A stretch of 64,000 bases of DNA. Source: Spirosoma profusum. GTDB lineage: Bacteria; Bacteroidota; Bacteroidia; Cytophagales; Spirosomataceae. The stretch spans positions 1 to 64,000 of the forward strand of contig NZ_JACWZY010000029.1 in the NCBI RefSeq assembly GCF_014699005.1. The letters are read 5' to 3'. A program made the translations under genes and the position numbers. A model generated the notes under the pieces. The model did no database searches and was not told where the DNA came from. It saw nothing but the letters and a program-made list of their open reading frames with translations. Numbering within the stretch: position 1 is the stretch's first letter; each line of letters starts with the position of its first letter. Positions 19,222 to 27,201 of the stretch are shown here, piece by piece.

Positions 19222-19291
19222 TGTAGGATATATGATGTACGTAGCTCACCACCAATGCACTTTATACATCATATATCCTACATCATACATC
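19214..19291. repeat. inverted repeat, GATGTAGGATATATGATGTA word family
   Basis: The arm 19215-19239 pairs with 19264-19291 almost perfectly over about 25 bases. The left arm contains the stop codon of the amidohydrolase. The repeat separates two convergent genes and may serve as a terminator for both. The same words recur at 31821-31882 and 56578-56805. Confidence 0.75.
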
Positions 19292-19296
19292 ACCCC

Positions 19297-19770
19297 TTAT
19301 TGCTTTTTAATATCTCCACGAATTTCTCCGGCTGGATAAATCGTAGTGTGCAGATTGGCGTAATAGAAGCCATTTTTCATACTATCGACCCGAGCTTGGT
19401 TCAGTAGCTGAAATGTCCCAATTATGGGTGATGTCAGGCTTGTAAATGGGATTTCAACGCCACCCGTCAATGCAGTTGAATTGGTAACACGGTGCAGGTG
19501 CCCAGCGGTTAGTGACGACGTAAATGGTCCGGTATACGTAACGGTATAACTTAACGTACGGGTCGATTCATCGATTACACCCGCGAACGTACCGGTTGCC
19601 GTTGACGTAGTTGCAGTAGGTTTCTCGCTGGCCCCGTTTAAGGTAGCCGTCAGCCTGGTTGTGGTGGGCGTTGGCGTCGTTGTCGTTGGATTATCTTCCT
19701 TACATGCGAAAAATGTCATTCCAAACGCCAGCACTGCGGCAACGGATAATAGTGAATTTCTTGTGTTCAT
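19297..19770 (-). CDS. CHRD-domain lipoprotein
   Basis: A 157-residue lipoprotein with signal peptide and lipobox (FFAC, Cys23), then a Thr/Pro-rich linker (residues about 28-40), then a CHRD domain. The domain shows LTATLNGASEKP, SYTVTYTG, AGHLHR and the closing YYANLHTTIYPAGEIRG. CHRD domains are found in chordin and in many bacterial surface proteins; no enzymatic role is known. It is monocistronic, and a 297-base spacer to aconitase holds its upstream region. Confidence 0.87.
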   Translation of the reverse strand: MNTRNSLLSVAAVLAFGMTFFACKEDNPTTTTPTPTTTRLTATLNGASEKPTATTSTATGTFAGVIDESTRTLSYTVTYTGPFTSSLTAGHLHRVTNSTALTGGVEIPFTSLTSPIIGTFQLLNQARVDSMKNGFYYANLHTTIYPAGEIRGDIKKQ

Positions 19771-19950
19771 GAGAGTTAGTAGATTAAAATAGCTCTTGTA
19801 ATCGTAGTAATAACGGGGAAAAGTGCTATTCGGTTTTCGACTACAAGATAGATTGATTCTATATTTTGTACCAGTAACTACTCATAATCAGAGCAAACGG
19901 GCTTAATTAGCCGCTTTTTAAGCTGGTTTTATCTACGTAAAACGGTAATA

Positions 19951-19982
19951 TTTCCAAAACGAATCAGAATCTTCTAATTTTG
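19951..19982 (+). promoter_or_regulatory. promoter of the aconitase gene
   Basis: TAATTTTG at 19975-19982 matches the -7 consensus TAnnTTTG, and TTTCC at 19951 lies about 20 bases upstream in place of TTTG. The coding start is at 20068. I see nothing else in 19771-20067 apart from two ACGTA words. Confidence 0.6.
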
Positions 19983-20067
19983 GCACACTAACCGGAATCC
20001 ATTTTTAAAATTCGTTGGTTGTCTATATAGTACGATACCTTTTAGTAACACGTTATCCTCCTTTGCT

Positions 20068-22350
20068 ATGGCTTTTGATTTAGACATGATTCAGCGTGTG
20101 TACGCCAACCTTGGCGAACGCGTCGAAGCAGCCCGGCAGGCAGTGGGCAAACCGCTGACTCTGTCGGAGAAGATTTTATACAGTCACCTCTTTGCCGGAT
20201 CCGGTTCGGCGTCCCGACCGACTCAGGCATTTGAACGGGGAAAAGCCTACGTGGACTTCGCGCCCGACCGCGTAGCCATGCAGGACGCAACTGCTCAGAT
20301 GGCGCTCCTACAATTTATGCAGGCGGGTCGCCCTAAAGTGGCTGTTCCATCCACGGTTCACTGTGATCACCTGATTCAGGCCGAAGTGGGTGCCGAGCAG
20401 GATTTGGATATCGCTAAAAGCAAAAACAAAGAGGTTTATGATTTTCTGTCGTCCATCTCCAACAAATACGGGATTGGATTCTGGAAGCCCGGCGCAGGTA
20501 TCATTCACCAGGTTGTGATTGAAAACTACGCCTTCCCCGGCGGTATGATGATCGGTACCGATTCGCATACGCCAAACGCGGGTGGCCTGGGCATGATCGC
20601 CATTGGCGTGGGTGGTGCCGATGCCTGCGACGTTATGGCCGGCCTTGCCTGGGAATTGAAGATGCCAAAACTCATTGGCGTAAAACTTACTGGCAAACTA
20701 AGCGGCTGGGCCTCTGCTAAAGACGTAATACTACGTGTAGCGGGTATTCTGACCGTAAAAGGCGGTACTGGCTGCATCGTTGAATATTTTGGTGAAGGAG
20801 CCGAAAGTCTGTCGGCAACGGGTAAAGGAACCATCTGCAACATGGGTGCTGAAATCGGTGCTACTACGTCGATTTTTGCTTACGACGAGAAGATGGCCAA
20901 TTACCTGAAAGCCACCAGCCGTGCCGACATCGCTGAAGCCGCTGATGCTGTGAAGGAACACCTTCGTTCGGATGACGAAGTGTATGCTGACCCAGCTTCG
21001 TATTACGACCAGCTTATCGAAATCGACCTCAATGAATTGGAGCCGCACATCAATGGCCCGTTCACCCCGGATCTGGCGTGGCCGCTGTCGAACTTTGCCA
21101 AAGCAGTTAAAGAAAATAACTGGCCCGAAAAGCTGGAAGTTGGTCTGATTGGTTCGTGCACGAACTCCAGTTACGAAGACATGACCCGTTCGGCTTCGGT
21201 GGCGGCTCAGGCAACAGCTAAGCATCTGAAAGCTAAGGCTGAGTTTACCGTAACACCCGGTTCTGAACTGGTACGTTACACAGCGGAGCGCGATGGGCTG
21301 CTTGATACGTTCGAAGAAATCGGTGGGGTTGTGCTGGCCAATGCCTGCGGTCCCTGCATCGGTCAGTGGGCGCGTCATATGGACGATCCTACGCGCAAAA
21401 ACTCAATCATTACGTCGTTCAACCGGAACTTCGCTAAACGTAACGACGGTAACGCCAGTACGCACGCGTTTGTGGCTTCCCCTGAAATCGTTACGGCCTT
21501 AGCCATTGCGGGAGACTTGACGTTCAATCCAATGACTGATACGTTGACCAACGAAAATGGCGAACAGGTGAAACTCGATGAACCACAAGGTATTGAGCAA
21601 CCCCTAAAAGGTTACGCTGTTGATGATGCAGGCTATCAGGCTCCAGCCGCAGATGGTTCGGGTGTTCAGGTTATCGTGAGCCCAACTTCTGATCGTTTGC
21701 AACTGTTAGCTCCGTTCCCGGCTTGGGAAGGTACCGATATTAAAGGCTTGAAGCTTCTGATCAAAGCAAAAGGCAAGTGTACGACCGACCATATTTCAAT
21801 GGCGGGTCCCTGGTTGAAATACCGTGGGCACCTCGACAATATTTCGAATAACATGTTGATTGGCGCTGTGAATTTCTACAACGAGAAAACCAACACAGTG
21901 AAAAATCAACTGACCGGTGAATACGGCGAGGTACCGGCAGTGCAGCGTGCTTATAAGGCCGCCGGTATCGGTTCGATTGTTGTGGGCGACGAAAACTACG
22001 GCGAAGGTTCATCCCGCGAACACGCGGCTATGGAACCTCGCTTCCTGGGTGTTCGGGCTATTCTGGTACGTTCCTTTGCCCGGATTCACGAAACGAACCT
22101 GAAAAAGCAGGGAATGCTGGCTCTTACGTTCGTTAATCCGGCAGATTACGACAAAATTCAGGAAGACGATGTAATCGACATCAATGGTCTAACTGAATTT
22201 GCTCCAGGTAAACCTCTCGAAATCGTGCTTCACCACGCGGATGGCAGCGAAGACAAATTCCCGGTGAATCACACCTATAACGAAGGACAGATTGAGTGGT
22301 TTAAAGCAGGTGCCGCGCTGAACATCATTCGGATGAAGCAAGACGCGTAA
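20068..22350 (+). CDS. aconitate hydratase
   Basis: A 760-residue [4Fe-4S] aconitase that interconverts citrate and isocitrate in the TCA cycle. The cluster cysteines are in [10 protein letters not shown] and [11 protein letters not shown]. The N-terminal [21 protein letters not shown] and the C-terminal swivel domain with [19 protein letters not shown] are complete. Length and order resemble the mitochondrial-type aconitase common in Bacteroidota rather than AcnB. It is a single gene with its own promoter and terminator. Confidence 0.96.
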   Translation: MAFDLDMIQRVYANLGERVEAARQAVGKPLTLSEKILYSHLFAGSGSASRPTQAFERGKAYVDFAPDRVAMQDATAQMALLQFMQAGRPKVAVPSTVHCDHLIQAEVGAEQDLDIAKSKNKEVYDFLSSISNKYGIGFWKPGAGIIHQVVIENYAFPGGMMIGTDSHTPNAGGLGMIAIGVGGADACDVMAGLAWELKMPKLIGVKLTGKLSGWASAKDVILRVAGILTVKGGTGCIVEYFGEGAESLSATGKGTICNMGAEIGATTSIFAYDEKMANYLKATSRADIAEAADAVKEHLRSDDEVYADPASYYDQLIEIDLNELEPHINGPFTPDLAWPLSNFAKAVKENNWPEKLEVGLIGSCTNSSYEDMTRSASVAAQATAKHLKAKAEFTVTPGSELVRYTAERDGLLDTFEEIGGVVLANACGPCIGQWARHMDDPTRKNSIITSFNRNFAKRNDGNASTHAFVASPEIVTALAIAGDLTFNPMTDTLTNENGEQVKLDEPQGIEQPLKGYAVDDAGYQAPAADGSGVQVIVSPTSDRLQLLAPFPAWEGTDIKGLKLLIKAKGKCTTDHISMAGPWLKYRGHLDNISNNMLIGAVNFYNEKTNTVKNQLTGEYGEVPAVQRAYKAAGIGSIVVGDENYGEGSSREHAAMEPRFLGVRAILVRSFARIHETNLKKQGMLALTFVNPADYDKIQEDDVIDINGLTEFAPGKPLEIVLHHADGSEDKFPVNHTYNEGQIEWFKAGAALNIIRMKQDA

Positions 22351-22378
22351 GCTTTTTACTACGTATCATTATTCGACT

Positions 22379-22416
22379 CGGCCAACTGTTATTCTGACAG
22401 TTGGCCGAATTTTTTA
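22379..22416 (+). terminator. aconitase terminator
   Basis: CGGCCAACTGT (22379-22389) and ACAGTTGGCCG (22398-22408) form an 11-base perfect stem with an 8-base loop, followed by AATTTTTT, 28 bases after the stop. Confidence 0.9.
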
Positions 22417-22452
22417 TACCGATCTATGACGCACTTCCCCAAAACTAGCTCT

Positions 22453-22767
22453 TTACTTCTTTCTAAAGTCGGTGACTTCAAGTCGAGGAAGATAGATATC
22501 GCTGCTTCCACAACTGCCTCTAATGATTCCGCTCACATAAATCGTATCATTTTCTGCTATTTTTCCTTGCAGGAAGGCAGGGTTACAATACGTCGGATCA
22601 AGTTGCTTCGATAGTATATGCAGGGATTCATTTCCATATACGGCTAATTCATCCTTCAGAATAAAGTTCGATGGGCCTTGGCAATTGCACCCCGTTTGGA
22701 AGGTTTCGGCTTTTTTACAGGCAACCGCAATGTAGAGGATAAGTAGGGTACTAAAGAAAGATTTCAT
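22453..22767 (-). CDS. small hypothetical lipoprotein
   Basis: A 104-residue protein from the ATG at 22767, with a short signal peptide and lipobox (YIAVAC, then KK). The mature part has five cysteines (CNCQG, YCNPAF, GSCGSS) and the stretch ENDTIYVSGIIRG, which looks like a small beta domain. I do not recognise the family. An alternative start four codons upstream is possible. It faces aconitase convergently across the terminator. Confidence 0.6.
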   Translation of the reverse strand: MKSFFSTLLILYIAVACKKAETFQTGCNCQGPSNFILKDELAVYGNESLHILSKQLDPTYCNPAFLQGKIAENDTIYVSGIIRGSCGSSDIYLPRLEVTDFRKK

Positions 22768-22838
22768 GTCATTTCTCACTTAAAGTAGATGCCATAAAGA
22801 CCTTTAAATTGATCGATGAGTTGGAAAATAATCGACTT

Positions 22839-23025
22839 CTAAAATAAATAGTTTAGTCCAAGCTGACCCTGATACTGGCCTCGATCAAAGTGAAAGGAAG
22901 CATCCGTTTTGCCGACTTTTTCCTGCCAATTCAGAATTAAATCGATTTTAGAGGAATTACTTTTTGCGCCTGGCTAGAGATACTCAGCAAGTAAAATAAC
23001 GTGAATTATGGATGAGTGAACGTAT
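22839..23025 (-). pseudogene. remnant of an outer-membrane beta-barrel gene (3' end only)
   Basis: Reading the minus strand toward a stop at 22839-22841 gives a barrel-like end: KIDLILNWQEKVGK, then DASFHFDRGQYQGQ, then LGLNYLF. The alternating pattern and terminal aromatic residue resemble the last strands of an outer-membrane protein. An in-frame TAG interrupts it at 22974-22976, and similar open sequence continues upstream (VHSSIIHVILLAEYL) until the inverted repeat at 23026. No start or 5' part is present. The repeat may have disrupted or replaced the rest. Confidence 0.4.
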
Positions 23026-23130
23026 TGCTGACGCTATGGGCTTCGACAGGCTCAGCCTGACAGGCTACTTAACTTTGTCGACTCAAGCTGACTTGTCAGG
23101 CTGAGCCTGTCGAAGCCCATAGCGTCAGCA
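23026..23130. repeat. inverted repeat with perfect 37-base arms (GACAGGCTCAGCCTGAC family)
   Basis: Arms 23026-23062 and 23094-23130 are exact complements over 37 bases, with a 31-base loop. The core CTTCGACAGGCTCAGCCTG is the kind of dispersed hairpin often seen in Bacteroidota intergenic regions. It interrupts a decayed region. Confidence 0.85.
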
Positions 23131-23592
23131 ACATATTGTTAATCAGCCTATTTACTTTATCCTTAACTCACGTTAAAATAGTAAGATTGTTCTCATGGCA
23201 CAATCTATTTCCGTACCAACGTATTACCCCTTTGGTCGATGCATTAAATTTATTGTATGGCGTTATTAGACACATCAGGTGGAATCGCTCATTTTTTAAC
23301 TGCGGAATTGGGGACGTAGTAAAGGATTATAAATAAACGCTTTGGTTCATGCAGGTGAATCCATACGCTACCAGATTCTATTATGAAAAATGCTAAGTCA
23401 CTTTTTATACCTACAATTGAGTTAAGGGTTGCTATTTTTCTTGTATTCCTATCTCTCTGAGCAACAAATTAAATAAAGGATAAGCTGCTAACCGCTCAGC
23501 TTACGGAAAACGATACAATTGAAGTTTTAAACTAATATGATAGTCTGGAAACGATAAAATAATAGCCAATCCAGACAGCCGATAGTGATACT
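23131..23592. other. AT-rich decayed spacer before the hydroxy-acid oxidase
   Basis: No gene can be supported here. A tiny open frame at 23382-23459 (25 codons, hydrophobic) and a short coding-like tail ending KDKLLTAQL, then TENDTIEVLN at 23533-23535, sit in line with each other but are broken by stops. They may be fragments of one dead gene. No promoter for the gene at 23593 is clear. Confidence 0.3.
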
Positions 23593-24675
23593 ATGCAGCA
23601 GGAATTCTTACCACAAATGTCATCAGCGACAGCGTTCATTGATTTGTCAGGCCTCGTCAATCTCTTCGACTTTGAGACCAAAGCTGCACAGGCCATGTCA
23701 AACCTGGCCTACGAATACGTAGTAAGTGGCGCAGCTGATGAACTTACGCTACGTTGGAACCGGCAGGCACTTGACAACCTCAAACTCAACCAAACGGTTC
23801 TGACAGACGTAACAAAACCCGATACCCGCGTTACGTTGTTTGGGCATGAGCTTCTCTATCCCATTCTGATTGCCCCAACCGCCTATCATGGAATTATGCA
23901 TCCTGAGGCCGAACTAGCTACGGCACGTGGAGCGAGTGCGGCATCGGCTACCTACGTAGTGAGTTCGTTTACGACTACACCGCTAGAGAAAATTGCAGAC
24001 ACAGCAACACAGCCGCTCTGGTTTCAGCTTTACGTACGCGACGACCGGGAGTTCACCAAAGACCTTGTGCAAAAAGCGCAGGCTCTGGGGTTTCAGGCAC
24101 TTTGCGTAACGGTCGATACGCCCGTGGGTGGAGTGCGCAACCGCGAACAACGTATCAACTTCGGCTTACCCGCCGACGTAGTGGCCCCCTATATGCTGGC
24201 CCCCGGCCCGCAAAAAAATCCGCTGACCTGGAAGGATATTGAGTGGCTTCAATCGCTTGTCGACATTCCGGTTCTGGTGAAAGGGATTATGAACCCGAAC
24301 GATGCTGAACTAGCGATTCAGGCTGGCGTTTCTGGGGTTATTGTCTCCAATCACGGCGGTCGAAATCTCGATACTGTTCCTGCTACAATTGAGGTGCTTC
24401 CTTACATCGCCGAACGTATCAATGGTCGTGTTCCGGTGTTGATGGATGGTGGCATCCGACGAGGCACCGACGTAGTGAAAGCCATTGCATTGGGAGCTAA
24501 AGCAGTGCTGATTGGCAAACCCATCTGCTACGGTCTGGCCTGTGCGGGGGCGCCGGGTGTCGCCAGGGTGCTGACTATCCTTCGCGAAGAGCTGGAACTG
24601 GCTATGATACTGCTGGGTAAAGCCTCAGTACCAGCTATCGACAGGTCTGTGCTTTGGGAAAAACCAGATAACTAG
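23593..24675 (+). CDS. FMN-dependent alpha-hydroxy-acid oxidase/dehydrogenase
   Basis: A 360-residue TIM-barrel flavoprotein of the lactate/glycolate oxidase family, oxidising an (S)-2-hydroxy acid to the 2-oxo acid. Active-site residues are present: the tyrosine of EYVVSGAADE, Q145 and Y147 in LWFQLYVRD, K230 in VLVKGIM, H254 and R257 in VSNHGGRNLD, and the phosphate site DGGIRRGTDVVKAI with IGKP. It lacks the membrane-binding insertion of mandelate dehydrogenase and resembles soluble oxidases. Glycolate or lactate are the likely substrates. It could feed or drain glyoxylate made by the ureide cluster, but that is only inference. Confidence 0.88.
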   Translation: MQQEFLPQMSSATAFIDLSGLVNLFDFETKAAQAMSNLAYEYVVSGAADELTLRWNRQALDNLKLNQTVLTDVTKPDTRVTLFGHELLYPILIAPTAYHGIMHPEAELATARGASAASATYVVSSFTTTPLEKIADTATQPLWFQLYVRDDREFTKDLVQKAQALGFQALCVTVDTPVGGVRNREQRINFGLPADVVAPYMLAPGPQKNPLTWKDIEWLQSLVDIPVLVKGIMNPNDAELAIQAGVSGVIVSNHGGRNLDTVPATIEVLPYIAERINGRVPVLMDGGIRRGTDVVKAIALGAKAVLIGKPICYGLACAGAPGVARVLTILREELELAMILLGKASVPAIDRSVLWEKPDN

Positions 24676-24728
24676 AGTGTTCCTCTGTCTGAAAAAATCG
24701 ACGTATCAGGCAATTAATAGTGTTACGT

Positions 24729-25259
24729 TCAAACGTAAAATCGCTCGTAAACTTTCTCCCTGATGAGCTTACTCAACTGCTGATACGTTGCTTCACTCTC
24801 AATGGCTGGTATCGATAGTAAACGCATTGGTACTTCGCTCATTCCCAGCTGATAAGGCGGCTGTCTGTAGTCGTACGGATTCAGATAAAACCCTTGCCGC
24901 TCATAAAACCGAACCCGTCGCTGGCGTAGTTCATCGTCAGGTCGCTCAACTTCCAGCAGGCAATAGCGGAAATTCAGCCGAATCAACGCTAGCATAGCCT
25001 GCTGACCGTACTGCTTCCCTCGCTGGTTGGGCGCCATGGCAAGATGTTCGACAAAAACAATGTCGTCCCACTGCCAATAAATTATAAAACCAACAAGTTC
25101 ATCGGCAGAAAGGAGTGCACACAGGTGCATATCTGTCTGCTGTAAAAGATTCTGTAAATCATCCGGTTCGCGTCGTTCGTCGATAGGAAATGCATCTGCA
25201 TACCAGATTTTTATGCTTTCCAGATAAAGATGAGGTTTTGTGATTCTGAAAAAAGTCAT
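24729..25259 (-). CDS. GNAT-family N-acetyltransferase
   Basis: A 176-residue GCN5-related acetyltransferase from the ATG at 25259. The acetyl-CoA site follows the family pattern: VEHLAMAPNQRGKQYGQQAML (about residues 80-100, R/Q-x-x-G-x-G/A), and the C-terminal strand has RRVRFYERQGF. The N-terminus (ESIKIWYADAFPIDERREP) resembles a subgroup of YjhQ/ElaA-like enzymes. The acceptor is unknown. The alternative start at 25283 adds a lysine-rich tail and is less likely. Confidence 0.82.
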   Translation of the reverse strand: MTFFRITKPHLYLESIKIWYADAFPIDERREPDDLQNLLQQTDMHLCALLSADELVGFIIYWQWDDIVFVEHLAMAPNQRGKQYGQQAMLALIRLNFRYCLLEVERPDDELRQRRVRFYERQGFYLNPYDYRQPPYQLGMSEVPMRLLSIPAIESEATYQQLSKLIREKVYERFYV

Positions 25260-25392
25260 AAAATTTTTCTTAATTTTAACCAAAATTTAATCCTTCTTAG
25301 ATGAAATTATCTTTATCTAAGTATTATAACTATCTGATTGGGAATTAGTTGCGCCTATATCAGTTCTGGATTACATTTGGTCTGTGAACGAC

Positions 25393-25797
25393 ATGAACGT
25401 ACGGCAATACAAATTTTGGGTTCTTCGACTGATATGCATCCTGATGGCATTGAATACCATCAATTTAGGCATGACAGTCCGGGATACGTCCGCACTTTTC
25501 AACCGATCATGTACGTATCACAAAGATTTATCTATTAACAAAATCGAAAGTATTAGCGAGTTAATCCTTGAAGACTGGCTTGGTTTCTCCGATGCCATTC
25601 CCGAACAGGATAGCCCCGATGAGGATTCTGAACTCACTGAACTTGAAGCTGATTACGATTGCTTTCACCTATTCTTATTTGATCTGTTGCTATCTACCGT
25701 TCAGTTTCTGACAACGAGCAACATTCTGTTTCGGCCGGAGTCTTTTTTAGTATACGTACCAGAAATTAACGCTCCGCCCCCTCAACCTATAGCCTGA
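25393..25797 (+). CDS. small acidic exported or membrane protein upstream of the efflux operon
   Basis: A 134-residue protein with one N-terminal hydrophobic stretch (FWVLRLICILMALNTINLG), a conserved-looking segment INKIESISELILEDWLG, a strongly acidic linker (PEQDSPDEDSELTELE), a second hydrophobic part, and a proline-rich end. I recall small proteins with a similar ESI-ELVLE core near metal or drug efflux genes in Bacteroidota, but I cannot name a family. It lies 162 bases before the RND adaptor on the same strand. A GTG three codons upstream could be the true start. Confidence 0.55.
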   Translation: MNVRQYKFWVLRLICILMALNTINLGMTVRDTSALFNRSCTYHKDLSINKIESISELILEDWLGFSDAIPEQDSPDEDSELTELEADYDCFHLFLFDLLLSTVQFLTTSNILFRPESFLVYVPEINAPPPQPIA

Positions 25798-25959
25798 ACG
25801 TAACGAGCAACCGTTACGTCATCTTAGCTAAGTTCACCCGGCTACTTATGCTGTATATCAGCTTTTTAGCCAACTAAAAATAAAATTTATTTACTGAAAT
25901 ATCTTCACTAAAATCTAAACGGTTTTTAGTGAGGCATACCTACATACTACTCTATAGCT

Positions 25960-27099
25960 ATGAAAACCAGGTACATACTCCCCACCCTCTTCTTCGGCGC
26001 GTTACTCGTGGGCTGTTCGGGCACCGAAACGAAAACCGAGGAGACCGAAAAACTAAAACTGCCTGTCGTGAAGCTGAGCCGGAAATCGACGACTCTTCAA
26101 CGCGAATACGTAACCACCATGGAAGCCGTACGCAACGTCGAAATTCGCGCTCGTGTATCTGGTTTTCTGGATAAAATTTATGTCGATGAAGGCCAGCCAG
26201 TTCATAAAGGGCAATTATTATTTACACTGAATCCGGCCGAATATCGGGTCAATCTGGACAAAGCTCAGGCGGCACTACGTAGCGCAATTGCAGGCGCCAA
26301 AACCGCTGAGGTTGAAGTAGATCGGGTGAAATTACTGGTCGATAAAAAAATTATTTCACCCTCTGAATTAGATCTGGCGAAAGCGAAACTGGATGCCGCC
26401 CGCGCCCTGATCCAGGAAGCGGAATCGGCTCAGTCGACGGCTTCTCTGCGGCTGGCCCACGCGAGTATACGTGCACCCTTCGACGGAATCATCAACCGGA
26501 TTCCATATAAAATCGGCAGCCTCATCGAAGAAGGCGCTCTGCTGACCGAGGTTTCGGACCTGCACGAAGTATTCGCTTATTTCGACGTATCGGAGAAAGA
26601 ATACCTGGGTTTTCTGAAACGCCATCCCGAATTAGTGGGGAAGGGCGGTCAGGAAGTGGAAATGATGCTGGCCGATGAAACGACATATCCGCACAAAGGA
26701 CGTATCGAAACGATGGAAAGCGTGTTTGAAGAGTCCGGCACAATTGCGTTTCGGGCGCGTTTTCCGAATCCGCAGAAGGTGCTGAAGCACGGTTCATCGG
26801 GTAAAGTTCGGCTACCGAATATCGTTAGCGATGCACTGCTGGTTCCACAAAAAGCTGTATTTGAAGTACAGGACAAAAACTACGTTTACGTGGTCGATAA
26901 GGCCAATAAGGTAAAATCGCGGAGTTTCGTCCCGCAGGCCCGCGTGGGTCTGAATTACATTGTGCGGTCAGGTCTGGAACCCGGCGACCGGGTGGTATAT
27001 GAAGGCATTCAGAACGTTCGCGATGGGGACGAAATCATCCCGGAAGCCATTACGATCGGCGATAGCCTGTCAACCCAGAATACACTTGCTCAACAATAA
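25960..27099 (+). CDS. RND efflux periplasmic adaptor (membrane fusion protein)
   Basis: A 379-residue AcrA/MexA-type lipoprotein (MKTRYILP start, lipobox LLVGC, Cys19). It has the split lipoyl domain (VRNVEIRARVSGFLDKIYVDEGQPVHKGQLLF and ASIRAPFDGIINRIPYKIGSLIEEG), a helical hairpin at about 105-165, a beta-barrel domain, and the membrane-proximal domain. It links the inner-membrane pump encoded next to the outer-membrane channel. A perfect 28-base inverted repeat begins at its stop codon and separates it from the pump gene. Confidence 0.93.
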   Translation: MKTRYILPTLFFGALLVGCSGTETKTEETEKLKLPVVKLSRKSTTLQREYVTTMEAVRNVEIRARVSGFLDKIYVDEGQPVHKGQLLFTLNPAEYRVNLDKAQAALRSAIAGAKTAEVEVDRVKLLVDKKIISPSELDLAKAKLDAARALIQEAESAQSTASLRLAHASIRAPFDGIINRIPYKIGSLIEEGALLTEVSDLHEVFAYFDVSEKEYLGFLKRHPELVGKGGQEVEMMLADETTYPHKGRIETMESVFEESGTIAFRARFPNPQKVLKHGSSGKVRLPNIVSDALLVPQKAVFEVQDKNYVYVVDKANKVKSRSFVPQARVGLNYIVRSGLEPGDRVVYEGIQNVRDGDEIIPEAITIGDSLSTQNTLAQQ

Positions 27100-27180
27100 A
27101 AGAGCGAAAGAATGAAACAGCGAAAGCATTCAGCGGAATAGCTTGCGTCAGCCTTTCGCTGTTTCATTCTTTCGCTCTTT
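27099..27180. repeat. perfect inverted repeat between adaptor and pump (GAGCGAAAGAATGAAAC words)
   Basis: Arms 27099-27126 and 27153-27180 are exact complements over 28 bases, with a 26-base loop. The left arm begins on the last base of the adaptor stop codon. The word family GAAAGAGCGAAAG recurs at 41774, 45187 and 51491. There is no T-tract after the stem, so it looks more like a processing or attenuation structure than a standard terminator. Confidence 0.85.
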
Positions 27181-27201
27181 AGACTTTGAATCGCTTTTCT
27201 C

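Noticed and set aside
20731-21378. Long open frame of 215 codons antisense to aconitase
   Set aside because: It lies wholly inside the conserved aconitase gene, has no family resemblance, and reflects codon bias of the true strand. The same holds for 9854-10276 against rpoD, and others.
23136-23336. Open frame of 66 codons after the large hairpin
   Set aside because: It is AT-rich with no recognisable domain, no promoter and no start signal, inside a decayed region.
23593-24675. Hydroxy-acid oxidase as part of the ureide/glyoxylate pathway
   Set aside because: It is separated by aconitase, a CHRD gene and decayed DNA, and its substrate could as well be lactate. I kept it only as a remark.
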